Shown: positions 1 to 8,235 of the stretch, piece by piece
Numbering within the stretch: position 1 is the stretch's first letter
Layout of the letters: each line of letters opens with the position of its first letter
Source: Vicingaceae bacterium
GTDB taxonomy: Bacteria; Bacteroidota; Bacteroidia; Flavobacteriales_E; Vicingaceae
Length of the DNA: 64,000 nt
Assembly (NCBI GenBank): GCA_028336925.1
Contig: JAOKVV010000002.1
Span: forward strand, 1 to 64,000
Reading direction: 5' to 3'
The notes under the pieces: generated by a model
The model's input: only the letters and a program-made list of their open reading frames with translations
Databases searched by the model: none
Told to the model about the DNA's origin: nothing
Program-made: the position numbers and the translations under genes

Positions 1-532
1 GAGTTTAGCAACCTTTATTGGCAATTCAGATTTAGCGGGTTTTAATAGCAACAAATTTGATGTTCCACTGCTAATGGAAGAATTTCTTAGAGCGGGAATA
101 GATTTTGACCTTAACAATAGAAAGCTTGTTGATGTGCAAAATATTTTCCACATGATGGAGCAAAGAACCTTGGTCGCTGCCTATAAATTTTACTGTGATA
201 AAGAACTTATTGGAGCACATGGAGCTGAAGCAGACAATTTGGCAACCTATGAAGTTTTAGAGGCTCAAATCGAAAAGTACCCTGAATTAAGGAATGATGT
301 TAACTTTCTATCTGACTTTTCTAAAAGAGGCAATAATGCGGACTTGATGGGTCGTATTGTTTTTGATGAAAATAATATTGAAGTTTTCAATTTTGGAAAA
401 CATAAAGGAAAATCTGTAGAGCAAATATTATCAGAAGAGCCAAGCTATTATGACTGGATGATGAAAGGGGACTTTCCACTATATACAAAGAAGGTTTTAA
501 CTGCAATAAAAATGCGAAACTTCGGAAAATAG
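1..532 (+). CDS. 3'-5' exonuclease, DnaQ/DEDD family (5' end outside window)
   Basis: C-terminal part of a DEDD-type 3'-5' exonuclease. The frame is open from base 2, before the first ATG at 74, so the gene starts outside the window. Visible are the ExoII-like motif LAGFNSNKFDVPLL near the left edge and the region leading to ExoIII. The last ~45 residues (FNFGKHKGKSVEQIL onward) resemble the small DUF3820-type domain often attached to such exonucleases in Bacteroidota. Family members excise nucleotides from DNA or RNA 3' ends using two metal ions. Four bases separate it from the next gene, so they are probably co-transcribed. The ExoI DxE motif lies outside and cannot be checked, so activity is inferred. 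Confidence 0.8.
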   Translation, partial: SLATFIGNSDLAGFNSNKFDVPLLMEEFLRAGIDFDLNNRKLVDVQNIFHMMEQRTLVAAYKFYCDKELIGAHGAEADNLATYEVLEAQIEKYPELRNDVNFLSDFSKRGNNADLMGRIVFDENNIEVFNFGKHKGKSVEQILSEEPSYYDWMMKGDFPLYTKKVLTAIKMRNFGK

Positions 533-536
533 AATC

Positions 537-1151
537 ATGAAAATTATATGTATTGGACGCAATTACGCAAAACATGCAAAGGAATTAAATAACCCATTGC
601 CAAAAGAGCCTGTTTTCTTTTTTAAACCCGACACAGCTTTACTACCAAAAAAACAACCCTTTTTTATACCAAACTTTAGTGATGATATCCATTACGAAGC
701 GGAAATAGTAGTTCGTATAAATAGAGTAGGTAAAAATATACAAAAGAAGTTTGCTCATAAATACTATGATGAGATTGGATTGGGTATCGACTTCACCGCA
801 AGAGATATACAGCAATCTTGTAAAGAAAAAGGACTTCCCTGGGAAAAAGCAAAGGCTTTTGATGGTTCTGCACCTGTGGGTCAATCTTTTATTCCAATTA
901 GTGAAGTAAAAGACCTTAATAACGTTAATTTTAAATTATTAATAAACGGAGAACAGCGTCAAGTTGGTAACACCTCTGATATGGTTTTTTCAATTGATAC
1001 AATCATTGAGTATATTTCTCAATTTGTAACCTTAAAGATCGGAGATTTAATATTTACAGGTACTCCAGAAGGTGTAGGTCCAGTAAAAATAAATGATCAC
1101 TTAGAAGGTTTTATAGAGAATAAGAAAGTACTTGATTTAAAAATCAAATAA
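537..1151 (+). CDS. Fumarylacetoacetate hydrolase (FAH) family protein
   Basis: A 204-residue protein of the short FAH/YcgM type: it begins MKIICIGRNYAKHAKEL, the usual start of this family, and carries the metal-binding HYEAEIVVRI segment, the GIDFTARDIQ core and the TGTPEGVGPV loop. FAH-fold enzymes cleave or decarboxylate acylpyruvates (oxaloacetate decarboxylase, acylpyruvase, tautomerase) with a divalent metal. The length and motifs are complete. The substrate cannot be told from sequence. It follows the exonuclease by four bases and ends at a strong bidirectional terminator. Confidence 0.88.
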   Translation: MKIICIGRNYAKHAKELNNPLPKEPVFFFKPDTALLPKKQPFFIPNFSDDIHYEAEIVVRINRVGKNIQKKFAHKYYDEIGLGIDFTARDIQQSCKEKGLPWEKAKAFDGSAPVGQSFIPISEVKDLNNVNFKLLINGEQRQVGNTSDMVFSIDTIIEYISQFVTLKIGDLIFTGTPEGVGPVKINDHLEGFIENKKVLDLKIK

Positions 1152-1190
1152 TGCAAAAAGCGATCAAAATTGATCGCTTTTTGCATTATT
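1147..1190. terminator. Bidirectional intrinsic terminator
   Basis: A perfect 20-bp inverted repeat with a 4-base loop; arms 1147-1166 and 1171-1190. The AAAAAGCGATCA / TGATCGCTTTTT arms supply a T-tract on each strand. It lies between two convergent genes and overlaps the stop codon of the FAH gene, so it can end transcription from both sides. Confidence 0.9.
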
Positions 1191-1203
1191 GATAATATAG
1201 ATA

Positions 1204-2541
1204 TTATCGAATCTGCTTTTCTGAAAAATTAATACCGAAATTTTTTAACTCCTTTAAAACCGGTTCATAAATTTCTTTCATTATAGGAATATGAACTCCC
1301 GGAGTATTGATCTTTCCATTTAAAATCATTTTTGCAGCGATAGCTACAGGATACCCAACTGTTTTGGCCATAGCTGTTCGTATGCTATCTTCACCTTTTA
1401 CTACCATAGATGAATGGAGCTCCTTTTCTTCCCCATTTAAGGAAAAAATAAACTTGTGCCACATTACAATCATATCCTTATCATCTTTATTAAGCGACCA
1501 TTTCTGCTCTAGAATATACTGAAGAATTTGCGCAGGAGTAGCATTTTTTAAAGGAATTTTAGTCGTCTCAAAGATGCCTAACCACTCTAGCTTCTCAAAT
1601 AATGCAACATCATCTTGGTGCATATTTAAATAATGCTTGAGTTTTAGCTCTACAGAGTCGGTAGGATTGTATGCTAAAAATAAATTTATAAAATCCCTGA
1701 ATGTTAATTCATCTGAATTAGCTATGGTATAAGAATCATCCGTAGCTCCTAATTGCACAAATACATTCCACGCTCTAGAAAAACCGGGTCTCCTAAGTGT
1801 GCCTCTATACATTGTTTTTACATCCTCAAGATTGTAAACTGATCTATACATAAGCGAATCTCTATTCGCATACCCCTCAAATTTTCCATATCCTTCTACT
1901 TCGATAATTTCAGTTCTTCTAAAAAGTTTATGATATGGGATGTATTTATACGTGCCACTTTGTATAAACTTTACCGCACCTCCTTGTCCTGCTAAAACTA
2001 CATTTCTCGGATTCCAAGTAAATTTATAATTCCAAGGATTATCATCACTTTCAGGAGCAACCAAGCCTCCTGTAAAGGTTTCAAATTCTAGAATTTCTCC
2101 ACCAACGGCTCTAATCTCGTCAATTACCTTCATTGCTGAAAGATGATCTATACCGGGATCTACGCCTATTTCATTGATGATTGTTACACCATTTTGAATA
2201 GCCTCTGATTCTAGTGCTCTCATTTCTTTCGAGACATAAGAAGCGGTAACCATATTCTTTTTGAACTTTATACAGTCTTTTGCAACAGAAATATGCATAT
2301 GAGCAGGAAGCATAGATATAATTATATCAGCATTTCCTATTTCCTTTGATCGTTGTTCTTCATTATTAACATCGAATTGAATTGCAGAAGTTCTTGAATT
2401 ACTTCCAATTTTAGATTTTGTAAAATCTATATTCTGGTCCGCGACAGTGAGATTCCAGTCTTCTTTTTCTAAATTATCAATTAAATAATCAATTAGGGAT
2501 ATGGTAGATCTTCCTGCGCCGATCAACAAAATGTTTTTCAT
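1204..2541 (-). CDS. Saccharopine dehydrogenase family protein
   Basis: A 445-residue protein with an N-terminal NAD(P)-binding Rossmann fold (MKNILLIGAGRSTISLI) and the long C-terminal domain of saccharopine dehydrogenase/LYS9-like proteins; GVDPGIDHLSAMKVID is the family motif in the middle. Family members oxidise or reduce saccharopine or carboxynorspermidine-like imine adducts. In Bacteroidota this gene usually stands alone and its physiological substrate is not settled, so I do not assign lysine biosynthesis or degradation. Frame and length are normal. It is convergent with the FAH gene and divergent from the DUF423 gene. Confidence 0.85.
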   Translation of the reverse strand: MKNILLIGAGRSTISLIDYLIDNLEKEDWNLTVADQNIDFTKSKIGSNSRTSAIQFDVNNEEQRSKEIGNADIIISMLPAHMHISVAKDCIKFKKNMVTASYVSKEMRALESEAIQNGVTIINEIGVDPGIDHLSAMKVIDEIRAVGGEILEFETFTGGLVAPESDDNPWNYKFTWNPRNVVLAGQGGAVKFIQSGTYKYIPYHKLFRRTEIIEVEGYGKFEGYANRDSLMYRSVYNLEDVKTMYRGTLRRPGFSRAWNVFVQLGATDDSYTIANSDELTFRDFINLFLAYNPTDSVELKLKHYLNMHQDDVALFEKLEWLGIFETTKIPLKNATPAQILQYILEQKWSLNKDDKDMIVMWHKFIFSLNGEEKELHSSMVVKGEDSIRTAMAKTVGYPVAIAAKMILNGKINTPGVHIPIMKEIYEPVLKELKNFGINFSEKQIR

Positions 2542-2628
2542 ATGAAATGTTCAGTTTTTATTTAAAGGCTAAATTAATGCTTTACCTTTGTCAATATCAA
2601 GTTTAATAGACATTAATAAATGACCTAA

Positions 2629-3018
2629 ATGAAAAAACAGGCTTTAGTTTTCGGTAGTATATTTGGCTTATTTGCTGTAGCATTAGGAGCATTAGGAGCT
2701 CACGCTCTAAAAGACTTACTAACACCAACCCAATTAGAAAGCTTTGGAACAGGAGTGCGATATCAAATGTACCATGCCATCATATTACTTGTACTTGGAC
2801 TTAGTAAAATAGAAGAAAGTAAGCTGTTTAAATCAATTATTAACCTTCTGATAATTGGGATTATTATATTTTCATTCTCAATTTATTTATTGAGTACTAG
2901 CTCTATTACAGGAATTTCTATTGGTTTTGTATTAGGCCCATTAACACCAATAGGAGGTTTATTACTAATTTGCTCATGGGGACTTATGGGATGGATGTTT
3001 TTAAAACAACCAAAATAA
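2629..3018 (+). CDS. DUF423 family membrane protein
   Basis: A 129-residue, four-helix membrane protein of the DUF423 (YgdD) family. The family signature is visible at the N-terminus: LGALGAHALKDLLTP followed by FGTGVRYQMYHAIILL. It is predicted to sit in the inner membrane; the biochemical function of the family is unknown. A TACCTTTG -7-type box (2583-2590) lies 38 bases before the ATG, suggesting its own promoter. Confidence 0.88.
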   Translation: MKKQALVFGSIFGLFAVALGALGAHALKDLLTPTQLESFGTGVRYQMYHAIILLVLGLSKIEESKLFKSIINLLIIGIIIFSFSIYLLSTSSITGISIGFVLGPLTPIGGLLLICSWGLMGWMFLKQPK

Positions 3019-3034
3019 ATTAAGGCATAATTCA

Positions 3035-3042
3035 TACATTTG
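3035..3042 (+). promoter_or_regulatory. Possible -7 promoter box of the asparagine synthase gene
   Basis: TACATTTG matches the Bacteroidota -7 consensus TAnnTTTG and lies 21 bases before the ATG at 3064. No TTG was found at the expected distance upstream, so this is a half-match only. Confidence 0.3.
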
Positions 3043-3063
3043 ATTGATAATAGAAGGTAGTTT

Positions 3064-4956
3064 ATGTGCGGAATTTGCGGTATTGTAGCTTTTGATGAAG
3101 TTGGGCAATTAAATTTGACCCAAATAAAACGAGCTACAAGTCTATTAGAAAAAAGAGGACCAGATGCAGAAGGAACAATTCATATTAACAATATAGCCTT
3201 AGGCCACAGAAGGTTATCAATAATAGATACTTCTGCCAATGCAAACCAACCCTTCACAGATATATCAGGCAGATATACAATCGTTTTTAATGGAGAAATA
3301 TTTAACTATTCTTTACTCAAAAGAAAACTACTAAATAAAGGGGTATCATTTGAAACAAACAGCGACACTGAAGTTTTACTTTATATGTATATCCACTATA
3401 AGGAGCGCTGTTGTGAATTTGTAAATGGCTTTTTTGCTTTTTCAATTTACGATCGAAAAACGAAATCCACTTTTCTTGCTAGAGATCGATTTGGTATAAA
3501 ACCCCTACTCTACTACAAAGATAAACACCAATTTATCTGGAGTTCAACTCTTACCAGTTTGATGGCTTTTGATTTTTCTAAGGAGTTAGATCACAGCTCA
3601 CTATACATGTATCTTCAACTCAATTACCTACCCCAACCTCACAGCTTTATAAATTCAGTAAAAAAACTAGATACAGGGCACTATGCACAGGTCGACGAGA
3701 AAGGAAAAATAGAAATATATAGCTTCTACAACATCAATTCTATCAATACAGAAAAAAAGGCTGATATCAGCTATGAAAAAGCTAAATCAAAATTAATAGA
3801 CCTTTTAGGCGAATCAGTTGAGCAAAGAATGATTTCAGATGTACCATTAGGCACATTTCTAAGTGGAGGTATTGACTCCTCTATTATATCAGCCTTAGCT
3901 TCTAACCTATCTAATAAATCCATCAATACATTCTCAGTAGGATATAAAGATGAGCCACTTTTTGACGAAACAAATTATGCTGAAGCTGTTGCAAATAGAT
4001 ACCAAACAAATCATCACACATTTAAATTAACTAATGATGATTTACTGGTAAGTTTTTTCGATTTTCTTGATCACATTGATGAGCCTTTCGCAGACTCTTC
4101 AGCGTTGGTTGTGAATATTTTGAGCCGAGAAACTAGAAAATTTGTAACAGTAGCTCTTTCCGGTGATGGTGCAGATGAGATTTTTTCAGGGTACAGAAAG
4201 CATATGGCTGAATTTATAGCTAGAAAAGGTGGTATAAGCCATGACTTAATAGGCAAATTAGGGCCCTTTTTAGATTACCTACCACAATCAAGAAATAGTA
4301 AGTTGGGTAATTTATTCAGAAAACTGAAACGATTTAGTGATGGAGTTAAATTAACTGATAGTGAACGATATTGGACTTGGGCAGCGCTAATAAGTGAAGC
4401 AGATACAAAGAATTTATTGATAAAAGATATTCCCACCAATGTATACAATAGTAGAAAACAAAACTTATTATCGTCATTAAAAACAGATGATTTCAATGAA
4501 GTGTTACTCACTGATGTAAAAATGGTGCTAAAAAGCGATATGCTTAAAAAAGTAGACAGTATGAGTATGCACAATAGCCTAGAAGTAAGAGTTCCATACC
4601 TAGATCATAGGGTTGTGGAATTTGCTTTTTCATTACCGACACACTACAAGATAGATGGCTCAATGAAAAAGAAGATATTACAAGATGCTGGGAGACATCT
4701 TTTACCTGCTGAAATTTACGATAGGGCAAAACAGGGATTTGAAGTTCCTTTGATTAAATGGTTTAGAAGGGACTTAGCCGATTTAATAGAGAAAGGTCTA
4801 CTCTCTGAAGATTTTATAAAGTCTCAAAACCTATTTAATTATAAAAAAATACAAGAACTAAAAAATAATTTAAACTCCTCCAACCCCGGAGATAGCCCTG
4901 CAACCATTTTTTCACTGCTTATCTTTAACAAATGGTGGAAAAAACATTTATCATAA
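3064..4956 (+). CDS. asnB: Asparagine synthase (glutamine-hydrolysing), AsnB type
   Basis: A 630-residue enzyme transferring amide nitrogen from glutamine to an acceptor carboxylate, classically aspartate. The N-terminal class-II glutaminase domain begins MCGICGIVAFD, with Cys2 as nucleophile after Met removal, and has GHRRLSIIDTS. The C-terminal synthetase domain has the PP-loop SGGIDSS and SVGYKDEPLFDE. Both halves are complete. Directly downstream lies a decayed polysaccharide locus; AsnB paralogues in such loci often amidate uronic acids or other sugars, so this copy may have served glycan modification rather than asparagine supply. That is inference from context. Unlike its downstream neighbours it is intact. 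Confidence 0.9.
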   Translation: MCGICGIVAFDEVGQLNLTQIKRATSLLEKRGPDAEGTIHINNIALGHRRLSIIDTSANANQPFTDISGRYTIVFNGEIFNYSLLKRKLLNKGVSFETNSDTEVLLYMYIHYKERCCEFVNGFFAFSIYDRKTKSTFLARDRFGIKPLLYYKDKHQFIWSSTLTSLMAFDFSKELDHSSLYMYLQLNYLPQPHSFINSVKKLDTGHYAQVDEKGKIEIYSFYNINSINTEKKADISYEKAKSKLIDLLGESVEQRMISDVPLGTFLSGGIDSSIISALASNLSNKSINTFSVGYKDEPLFDETNYAEAVANRYQTNHHTFKLTNDDLLVSFFDFLDHIDEPFADSSALVVNILSRETRKFVTVALSGDGADEIFSGYRKHMAEFIARKGGISHDLIGKLGPFLDYLPQSRNSKLGNLFRKLKRFSDGVKLTDSERYWTWAALISEADTKNLLIKDIPTNVYNSRKQNLLSSLKTDDFNEVLLTDVKMVLKSDMLKKVDSMSMHNSLEVRVPYLDHRVVEFAFSLPTHYKIDGSMKKKILQDAGRHLLPAEIYDRAKQGFEVPLIKWFRRDLADLIEKGLLSEDFIKSQNLFNYKKIQELKNNLNSSNPGDSPATIFSLLIFNKWWKKHLS

Positions 4957-5020
4957 CTTCTCGACGAATAATAGAATATAATCGACTAAAGAATTTTACA
5001 TTTACCTTAAATTAGATTAT

Positions 5021-6215
5021 ATGCCAAAAGTACTTCGTATAATAAATCGGTTTAACCTAGGAGCTCCAACTTTTAACGCAGCCTACTAAGCGAAGTATAT
5101 TCATACTGACTTTGAAACTATGTTAGTTAGAGGGCAATAAGATGAATCAGAAGAAAGCTCACAACATATTCTGCACGATATAAACCTAAGCCCAATCATT
5201 ATCAAAGAGATGAGAAAGGATGTTAGTATGAGTTCAGATAGAGAAGCATATAAAAAATTAAGCAATTAATAAGTGATTACAGGCCTGATATCATTCATAC
5301 ACATGCATCTAAAGCAGGCGCATAAGGTCGTTTAGCTGCAATAAATTACGGTAAAGCAAAAGTTGTACACACCTTTCATGATCATGTTTTCCATTCTTAC
5401 TTTGGTAAAATAAAAACTAATTTATACAAGAACATTGAAAGAGCCTTAGCTCTTAAGACAGATAAAATCGTTGCAATTAGCGATCAACAGAAATTGGAAT
5501 TAACTAAACGATATCAAATTTGCAGTGCGGATAAAGTGGAGGTGATTCCTTTAGGGTTTGAATTATTAAATTCGAACTTGATAAAGACATAAAACGGGTA
5601 TCGTTCCGAAAAAAGTACTGCATAGAAGATGATGAGATAGCTATAGGAATAATAGGTAGATTAGTACCAATTAAAAATCATCAACTGTTTATTGACGCCA
5701 TTTGCGAAGTCCGTAAACGCACAAATAAAAGAGTAAGAGGATTTATTATTGGAGATGGTGAAGAAAGAGAGAATTTGAAGCAATATGCTAATTCTATTGG
5801 ACTGGCGCATATCAACGGAGAATTTAGGGGTAATAATCCAGCTCCTTTGCACTTTACATCATGGATAAAAAATATAGATTGGGCCAACTCAGGAATGGAT
5901 ATTATAGCGTTAACTAGTTTTAATGAGGGTACACCGGTCAGTTTAATTGAAGCACAAGCATCAAACAAACCAATTATTTCAACAAAAGTTGGGGGAATAA
6001 AAAACACTGTATTACAAAATGAAACGGCGCTTCTCGTAAATATGAATAATAAAGAATAGTATATTAATAAATTAATGGACTTAATAGAAAGTAAGGAACT
6101 GAGAGATCGTTTAGGAGCTAATGGCTGGGCTCATGTTAAATCTAAATTTCATTATGAGCGGTTAGCAAAGGACATGTCTAATCTTTACACCAGTCTTTTA
6201 AATCCAGAGCTGTAA
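5021..6215 (+). pseudogene. Glycosyltransferase family 4 (GT4), degraded
   Basis: Relic of a GT4 (GT-B fold) glycosyltransferase of about 395 residues. Translation by eye gives a start MPKVLRIINRFNLGAPTFNA, then HTHASKAG and VVHTFHDHVFHSYFGK in the acceptor domain, AIGIIGRLVPIKNHQLFIDA in the donor domain, and EGTPVSLIEAQASNKPIIST, the usual nucleotide-sugar region. The frame is broken by stops at 5087, 5138, 5323 and 6057 and by two frameshifts, at about 5265-5278 and 5560-5590. Three of the stops are TAA codons inside otherwise well-conserved stretches, which fits point mutation. No open segment is long enough for a working enzyme. It sits between an intact asnB and an intact export lipoprotein gene. 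Confidence 0.92.
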
Positions 6216-6221
6216 CAATAG

Positions 6222-6255
6222 TTGTGCAACTAATTGATATATTTTAATAGCTTTG
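6222..6255 (+). promoter_or_regulatory. Candidate Bacteroidota-type promoter for the Wza-like gene
   Basis: TTG (6222-6224) followed after 23 bases by TAGCTTTG (6248-6255) matches the TTG / TAnnTTTG pattern at the long end of the accepted spacing. The predicted start is about 20 bases before the ATG at 6280. It lies just after the end of the GT4 relic, so the export gene may have its own promoter. Confidence 0.45.
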
Positions 6256-6279
6256 CAACTAAAGCTAAACTATCTTTTC

Positions 6280-7056
6280 ATGAAAAAAATCTTATTTCTA
6301 TCAGCATTATTTATTCTTATTGGTTTCTATTCATGTAAACCCCTAAACCCAAGCATTATGCTCAAGACCCCAAAAGATTTTGTGTACGATACTCCCCCGG
6401 AAATTTCTGATATAGAATATAGAATTGCTCCAAATGATATTTTAAGCTTTAGATTGTACACCAATGATGGATTTAGATTAATTGACTTTACCACATCCTC
6501 CGAAGGCAGCAACAATAACCAGGCAATGATGCAAAACAATGCTATGTTTTCATACTTGGTAGAGCATGATGGATATTGCAATTTACCCATATTAGGAAGA
6601 ATTCTTCTTTCGAATATGACGATTAGAGAAGCTGAATTATTATTAGAAGATAAGTATGCAGAACTATATATTGACCCCTTTGTACTTTTAGATATTACTA
6701 ATCGAAGAGTGACAATATTCCCAGGTAGTGAAGGAACAGGAAAGGTCATCACACTAAATAACAACAATACTACCTTGATAGAGGCAATTGCACAAGCAGG
6801 GGGCTTAGCATCTAGAGGTAAAGCATACAAAATAAAACTTATTAGGGGTTCATTAAAAGACCCTAAAGTTTATCTTATAGACTTATCTACCATTGAAGGA
6901 GCAAGAAAAGCAGATTTAATTTTACAAGCTAATGATATAATTTATGTTGAACCGATAGGTATAACCACACGACAAATTATTTCTGAAGCATCTCCAATTG
7001 TTAGTGTTATTTCTTCTTTGATTACATTATATATTGTAATTACTAACCTAAATTAA
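6280..7056 (+). CDS. Polysaccharide export lipoprotein, Wza-like
   Basis: A 258-residue outer-membrane lipoprotein. The ATG at 6280 is chosen because it gives a proper lipoprotein signal, MKKILFLSALFILIGFYSC, with the acylated Cys at residue 19; an earlier in-frame TTG at 6253 overlaps a promoter-like box. A poly_export domain (IEYRIAPNDILSFRLY, DGYCNLPILGRI) is followed by an SLBB-like segment (TLIEAIAQAGGLASRGKAYKI). The C-terminus has a hydrophobic helix (about 238-256). Proteins of this type form the outer-membrane channel for capsule or exopolysaccharide. Its inner-membrane partner (next gene) is truncated, so export by this locus is probably lost or depends on genes elsewhere. Confidence 0.85.
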   Translation: MKKILFLSALFILIGFYSCKPLNPSIMLKTPKDFVYDTPPEISDIEYRIAPNDILSFRLYTNDGFRLIDFTTSSEGSNNNQAMMQNNAMFSYLVEHDGYCNLPILGRILLSNMTIREAELLLEDKYAELYIDPFVLLDITNRRVTIFPGSEGTGKVITLNNNNTTLIEAIAQAGGLASRGKAYKIKLIRGSLKDPKVYLIDLSTIEGARKADLILQANDIIYVEPIGITTRQIISEASPIVSVISSLITLYIVITNLN

Positions 7057-7075
7057 TTCGAAAATAACTTTAGCT

Positions 7076-7696
7076 ATGGATGAGCACTCCAATCTAGCAT
7101 CAACGACAAATAGCTCAAATACAAATGAATTTGATCTAGGATTATTCATTTTTATACTACGAAAAAATCTTATTTGGATAATTTTTATTGTTGTATTATC
7201 CATTTTCGGTGTATTTATTACTCTTCGCTTTTCTGTCCCAATCTATAAGGTTTCAGCAACTCTTCAAATTGAAAAAAATGATAGAGCGAACCAACTACTT
7301 CAAGTTAATGAGCTTTATGAAACCAGCGACATCTCTGGTGAAACCGAGCCACTTAATTCTAAGTATCTCATTTTAAGAACCATTAAAAGCTTACCTTTAC
7401 AAGTTGGTTATTATTCAAAAGGCCAGTTTTTAGAAAAGGATTTATACACTAGCTCTCCTTTTAAAGTTGATTTAAAAGTAATTGACTCTTCAATTATCGG
7501 CATGTCTTTTTATATCGATTTCATTAACTCACAAACAGCAGTTTTAGACTTTATCGGTGCAGATGGATTAGAACAAACAAAAGTGATTTCCGGCGACTCT
7601 TGGGTTAAACTAAAACAATTTGAATTAAAAATAACTTTAGAAGATTATACAACATTTCTAAATAATAATGATCAAGTAAAAAAAAATAAGGCATGA
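7076..7696 (+). pseudogene. Truncated Wzc-like polysaccharide co-polymerase / tyrosine kinase (N-terminal Wzz part only)
   Basis: The 206 residues match the start of Bacteroidota Wzc-type proteins: a cytoplasmic N-terminus, one membrane helix (about 30-53, WIIFIVVLSIFGVFITL) and the beginning of the periplasmic Wzz domain (VPIYKVSATLQIEKNDRANQLL). Complete relatives are about 700-800 residues, with a periplasmic coiled coil, a second helix and a BY-kinase domain. None of these follows: the frame ends in a charged tail (NNDQVKKNKA) whose TGA overlaps the rfbC start as ATGA. The missing part is not found in another frame downstream, so a deletion ending at the rfbC start is the simplest explanation. 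A residual function of the membrane stub cannot be excluded. Confidence 0.8.
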
Positions 7697-8235
7697 TAAT
7701 TACTCCTACACCCATAAAGGACTTAATAATTATAGAACCTAAAGTTTTTAACGACAAAAGAGGATATTTCTTTGAAAGTTATAATAAAAACACGCTCATG
7801 AATCTTGGGTTTGAAGAAGTCTTCATTCAAGATAACCTTTCTAAATCCTCAAAGGGAGTATTGCGAGGACTTCATTTTCAAAAAAGACCATTCAGTCAGG
7901 GCAAATTAGTACAAGTACTTAATGGAGCAGTTTTAGATGTTGCTGTCGACTTAAGAAAAGATTCACCAACTTATGGTGACCATTTTTCAATAGAATTAAA
8001 CTCAGAAAACAAACGATTATTTTATATTCCAGAAGGATTTGCACATGGATTTATAACATTAGCGGATGATACCATCTTTTCCTATAAATGCACAAATGTT
8101 TACGATAAAGAATCGGAGGGCGGATTAATGTGGAATGACCCTAAACTAGGAATTAATTGGGGAACTTCTAATCCTATATTATCCGAAAAAGACCTTGAAT
8201 ACACCACTTTTGAAAATTTTAAAACGCCATTTTAA
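7693..8235 (+). CDS. rfbC: dTDP-4-dehydrorhamnose 3,5-epimerase
   Basis: A 180-residue cupin epimerase converting dTDP-4-keto-6-deoxyglucose to dTDP-4-keto-L-rhamnose. The family hallmarks are present: GVLRGLHFQ with the catalytic-base His, the KLVQVLNGAVLDVAVDLR strand pair, YIPEGFAHGFITL and GLMWNDPKLGINW. Length is normal. Partner genes rfbA, rfbB and rfbD are not in the window. The start overlaps the stop of the truncated Wzc gene by four bases and the next relic starts directly after the stop, so it lies inside the decayed polysaccharide locus but is itself undamaged. Confidence 0.93.
   Translation: MIITPTPIKDLIIIEPKVFNDKRGYFFESYNKNTLMNLGFEEVFIQDNLSKSSKGVLRGLHFQKRPFSQGKLVQVLNGAVLDVAVDLRKDSPTYGDHFSIELNSENKRLFYIPEGFAHGFITLADDTIFSYKCTNVYDKESEGGLMWNDPKLGINWGTSNPILSEKDLEYTTFENFKTPF

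Noticed and set aside
4071-4729. Minus-strand open frames inside asnB
   Set aside because: They lie fully within a well-conserved enzyme gene on the other strand and have no recognisable domain.
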